This document shows, piece by piece, positions 61,751 to 64,000 of a stretch of 64,000 nt of DNA; within the stretch, counting starts at the first letter, position 1, and every line of letters begins with the position of its first letter. The position numbers and the translations under genes were made by a program. Under the pieces are notes generated by a model that was given only the letters and a program-made list of their open reading frames with translations, did no database searches and was not told where the DNA came from. The stretch comes from Phyllostachys edulis (taxonomy: Eukaryota; Streptophyta; Magnoliopsida; Poales; Poaceae), in the NCBI GenBank assembly GCA_036346405.1, contig CM070562.1, positions 72,559,482 to 72,623,481 of the forward strand, given 5' to 3'.

Positions 61751-61931
61751 TTATGTACAAGACAAGTAAAAATATCACCCTGAAACCAGTAATGATCGTT
61801 GCCATGAAACCAATAGTCCAATAGTTATGACAAACCCTTATTAATTTCGGCCACACAACATTTTCTTGTCTTTAGTTTCTGTGCTATGGTACTTTGATGG
61901 TCTTTGTCTCATATATTGTTTACATGGACAG

Positions 61932-62055
61932 AGATGGATAGGCTAGTGTATGGGATCATGGATATGATTGATGTGAGAACGCTGCATGAACTTTTGAAGG
62001 GTGGTGATAAAAGCTCGATATCTGATGAGATGAGGGCATCGATGAAATTGGATAT
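61932..62055 (+). pseudogene. Isolated exon-like segment, unidentified
   Basis: Between ATGGACAG and GGTAACCC, which look like acceptor and donor, an open frame reads MDRLVYGIMDMIDVRTLHEL, then KGGDKSSISDEMRASMKLDM. Composition and splice-like borders suggest a real exon of some gene. A similar exon-like frame (AIEQFDKANGDKEGFSTICN) lies at about 59748-59840. I do not recognise either; they may belong to genes captured by the insertion. Confidence 0.4.
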
Positions 62056-64000
62056 GGTAACCCTCCTCCTCCTCCCTCTCTCTCTCTCTCTCTCTCATCC
62101 TAAACAAAATGGGTTTGGCATCAACGTGCTTAAATGATGTGTTGATCAGAGGTTGCGCTTAATCAAGTCACTAATACTTAGTTAAATATAATCTATTTGA
62201 TATGGGCTATAGGTAAATACAACGTGCTTTTTATAGGGCTTAATCAAGTCACTAATACTTAGTTAAATATAATCTCTTTGTGAACTTGTGACTTGCTAGT
62301 TAGTAGTTACACATGTTTACTTAGCCCCTGTCATGTACTTGCTACTTGCTAGTTAGTAGTTAGTAGTTACTACTACTTGCTTAAATAGCCTATGTTATTG
62401 TGTGATATATTTAAATTTGTTTGTTAAACTACTAATCTAGTTGCATTTTGGACATGTAGTATTGTTGATTGATCTTTATTTGTGCGATATATATGGTTTA
62501 TGTTTTCGCGCAATATCCGAATAAGTATTCGTGACCGAGACAATCCGTATTCGGCTCGGCATGTATTCGCTCTGTATTCGTGACCGAGACTAGCCGCATT
62601 CGTATTCGTATCTGGCACTGTCCGTGTCCGATTCTGATTCCGAATCCGAGAAAAAATATGGAAAATGATACGGGATGAGCGATATCCGTCCGTATCCACT
62701 CCGCTTGCACCCCTAGGGTTGAGCAGTGGCACCACGCCTTGGCGGACGTGCACCGGGAGACTGCTCCCTATGACTTGGGACGTACGAGGAGTACATAGAG
62801 TGGCACTCCATTTGGACGAGGGTTCATTGCGTTAGGGTCGTGGACAACCCACCACGCCACGACGCCACGATGATTGACACGTACACCACCCAGCAGGACT
62901 CCACATTCCATCGCGCGATACGTATTGAACGGTCCATACTTCTTATTTCCTACGCATGTTTTTGGTTTCTAACTTGGTAATTCTGTGTACATAACGATCT
63001 CTTATGGGAGATGGTGACCTTCGTGCGTACTCGGACGCTCAACGCAGGAGATCAGAGAGCTCATGAACCGGTTCCTGGAGAGGACGAGGCGAGCCATCCA
63101 GCTTACGTCGTGTCGTAGGCTAAGGGACGTGGTGGACCCACCTTTGCGTGGACAGGGGGTGAGTCACGGTGCGTCACACCCCATGGCTCCTCACCCGAAC
63201 GTGACGGGCGGGTCCTCGTGGCACCGTGCCGGGAGTACCCCAACGCCAGCCCAGTTCGCAGGTACACCTGAAACACTTACATCTAGTTGTTAATTTTGAA
63301 CTCCACTGGTTACTAACGACATTTTCTTCTGGCAGGTCCTCAGTACCATCAGTACTAGGGGCAAGACTACGCTGATCCGTCCACTGCGATGTAGCAATCA
63401 GGTATGTCTATGTTCTTTACACGCATAATGTACTATTTCAACATTTCCTTCTTGTTTACATGCATAACATGTTATTCCACAGGTCGTAGACCCCTACCGG
63501 ATAAGGTGCTGGGGTTGCAGGAGAGAGTAGACTCCAGGGACTACGAGTTCGCCAGGGAGTTGGCGTTACAGCGAGCGCGTGGTGGGCCTTCACACAGCGA
63601 GAGCAGCCAGCTCTCCGTTGGGGCTTCACAGCTGCACGATGCGTCTAGAGCGAGCTTGCCGACATAGCACCCTCTCGGGACACCCGATCTCGCGACAACC
63701 CTTTAGGCTACTTGCGTCGATAGTGTACCTCGGCCACCGGAGCCTTTGACATACTCGTACCAGTGTCTACAGCTGCCCCGGGTGAGGCCAGGGGCCACAC
63801 GTGGGGTACGCCTCAAGAGAGCCCGCGAGTAGATGTATCAGTTTTGTTATATAAATATTAATTTATGTATGACTTACATTATGCTAGTCTCGTGTTTCGA
63901 TACTATTTGTTCTTCTTGTGTGTACAGGTAACCGTGTGAGCGAGTCCGCATTGCGACACCCTACACCACCCTAGTTCTAGCCTGTTCGTACGTGAAATGA

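Larger units (their letters stand above)
56969..62715. mobile_element. Compound insertion with an hAT-like right end
   Basis: The right end, read inward, is TAGGGGTGCAAGCGGAGTGG, resembling Ac/hAT TIRs. Its subterminal region is full of ATTCG/CCGAGAC/ATCCGA words; ATCCGAGTTTTTTCGG near the left end (57046-57061) is similar. No matching left TIR and no 8-bp duplication are visible, so the left end may be lost. It separates PMD-B DK.. from VEQWHH.. and carries the MAPR-like gene fragment and a CACTA element. No transposase was found. Confidence 0.5.
51045..63832 (+). pseudogene. Plant mobile domain (PMD) gene B, interrupted twice
   Basis: Exons are recognisable at 51346-51678, 51755-51844 joined to 56152-56475, 56557-56860, about 56934-56968, 62718-62935, about 63005-63261, then 63336 onward to a stop at 63832. 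PMD (PF10536) blocks are MTPMVQDVGYRLGFPMAA, GPTLKWIN, YLLRLFGWVIF, SHGDCVDKHMIRYAWELAD, YHSLCSMCHWVWDN, LWSFERFQIGR, then DIFVEENHVHRVMCQFGL and EQWHHALADVHRETAPYD. The end of the gene has RLRDVVDPPLRGQ. In-frame TAG codons at 51670, 56245 and 56344 plus later shifts and stops make it inactive. A solo LTR splits the FGWVIF..SHGD exon. A second insertion of about 5.7 kb separates the middle from the C-terminal exons. Confidence 0.75.

Overview
The window is nuclear DNA of a grass (Poaceae). It has spliced genes with plant GT-AG introns, GC-rich first exons, Stowaway- and hAT-type MITEs, CACTA and Mutator-like elements, copia and gypsy-type LTRs, and plant mobile domain (PMD) genes. No bacterial, organellar, CRISPR, rRNA or tRNA feature was seen. 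Species cannot be fixed from this sequence alone.

Only two loci look like intact host genes, both on the minus strand in the first third. At 606-2427 is a three-exon exostosin-type (GT47) glycosyltransferase. At 5571-19864 is a 15-exon leucine-rich-repeat (RNI-like) gene whose spliced reading frame can be followed from start to stop (582 codons). Its introns hold most of the bulk: a decayed copia element, a small LTR element with no visible gag-pol, a 178-bp hAT MITE with an 8-bp target duplication, and a solo-LTR-like piece. Between the two genes lies a TIR element carrying gene fragments (Pack-MULE-like), plus an 81-bp Stowaway.

From about 21.6 kb on the DNA is almost entirely transposon-derived. 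A copia element with both LTRs occupies 21652-26512. At 27592-40070 three LTRs of one gypsy-like long-LTR family are nested in alternating orientation (+, -, +), each with its own 5-bp target duplication. They are full of the heptamer GACCTCC and its hairpin-bearing repeats. Next come a broken PMD gene (about 40.9-42.0 kb) and a broken GRF zinc-finger gene with a tandemly repeated exon (42.2-43.3 kb).

The last third is a second PMD gene (about 51.0-63.8 kb), broken by stops and by two compound insertions. One is a solo LTR that itself contains a copia-type solo LTR. The other is a roughly 5.7-kb insertion with an hAT-like right end that carries a dead cytochrome-b5/MAPR-type gene fragment and a CACTA element. 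I see no coherent multi-gene pathway. What is notable is the layered insertion history and the tandem structures inside the long LTRs and PMD-associated loci.
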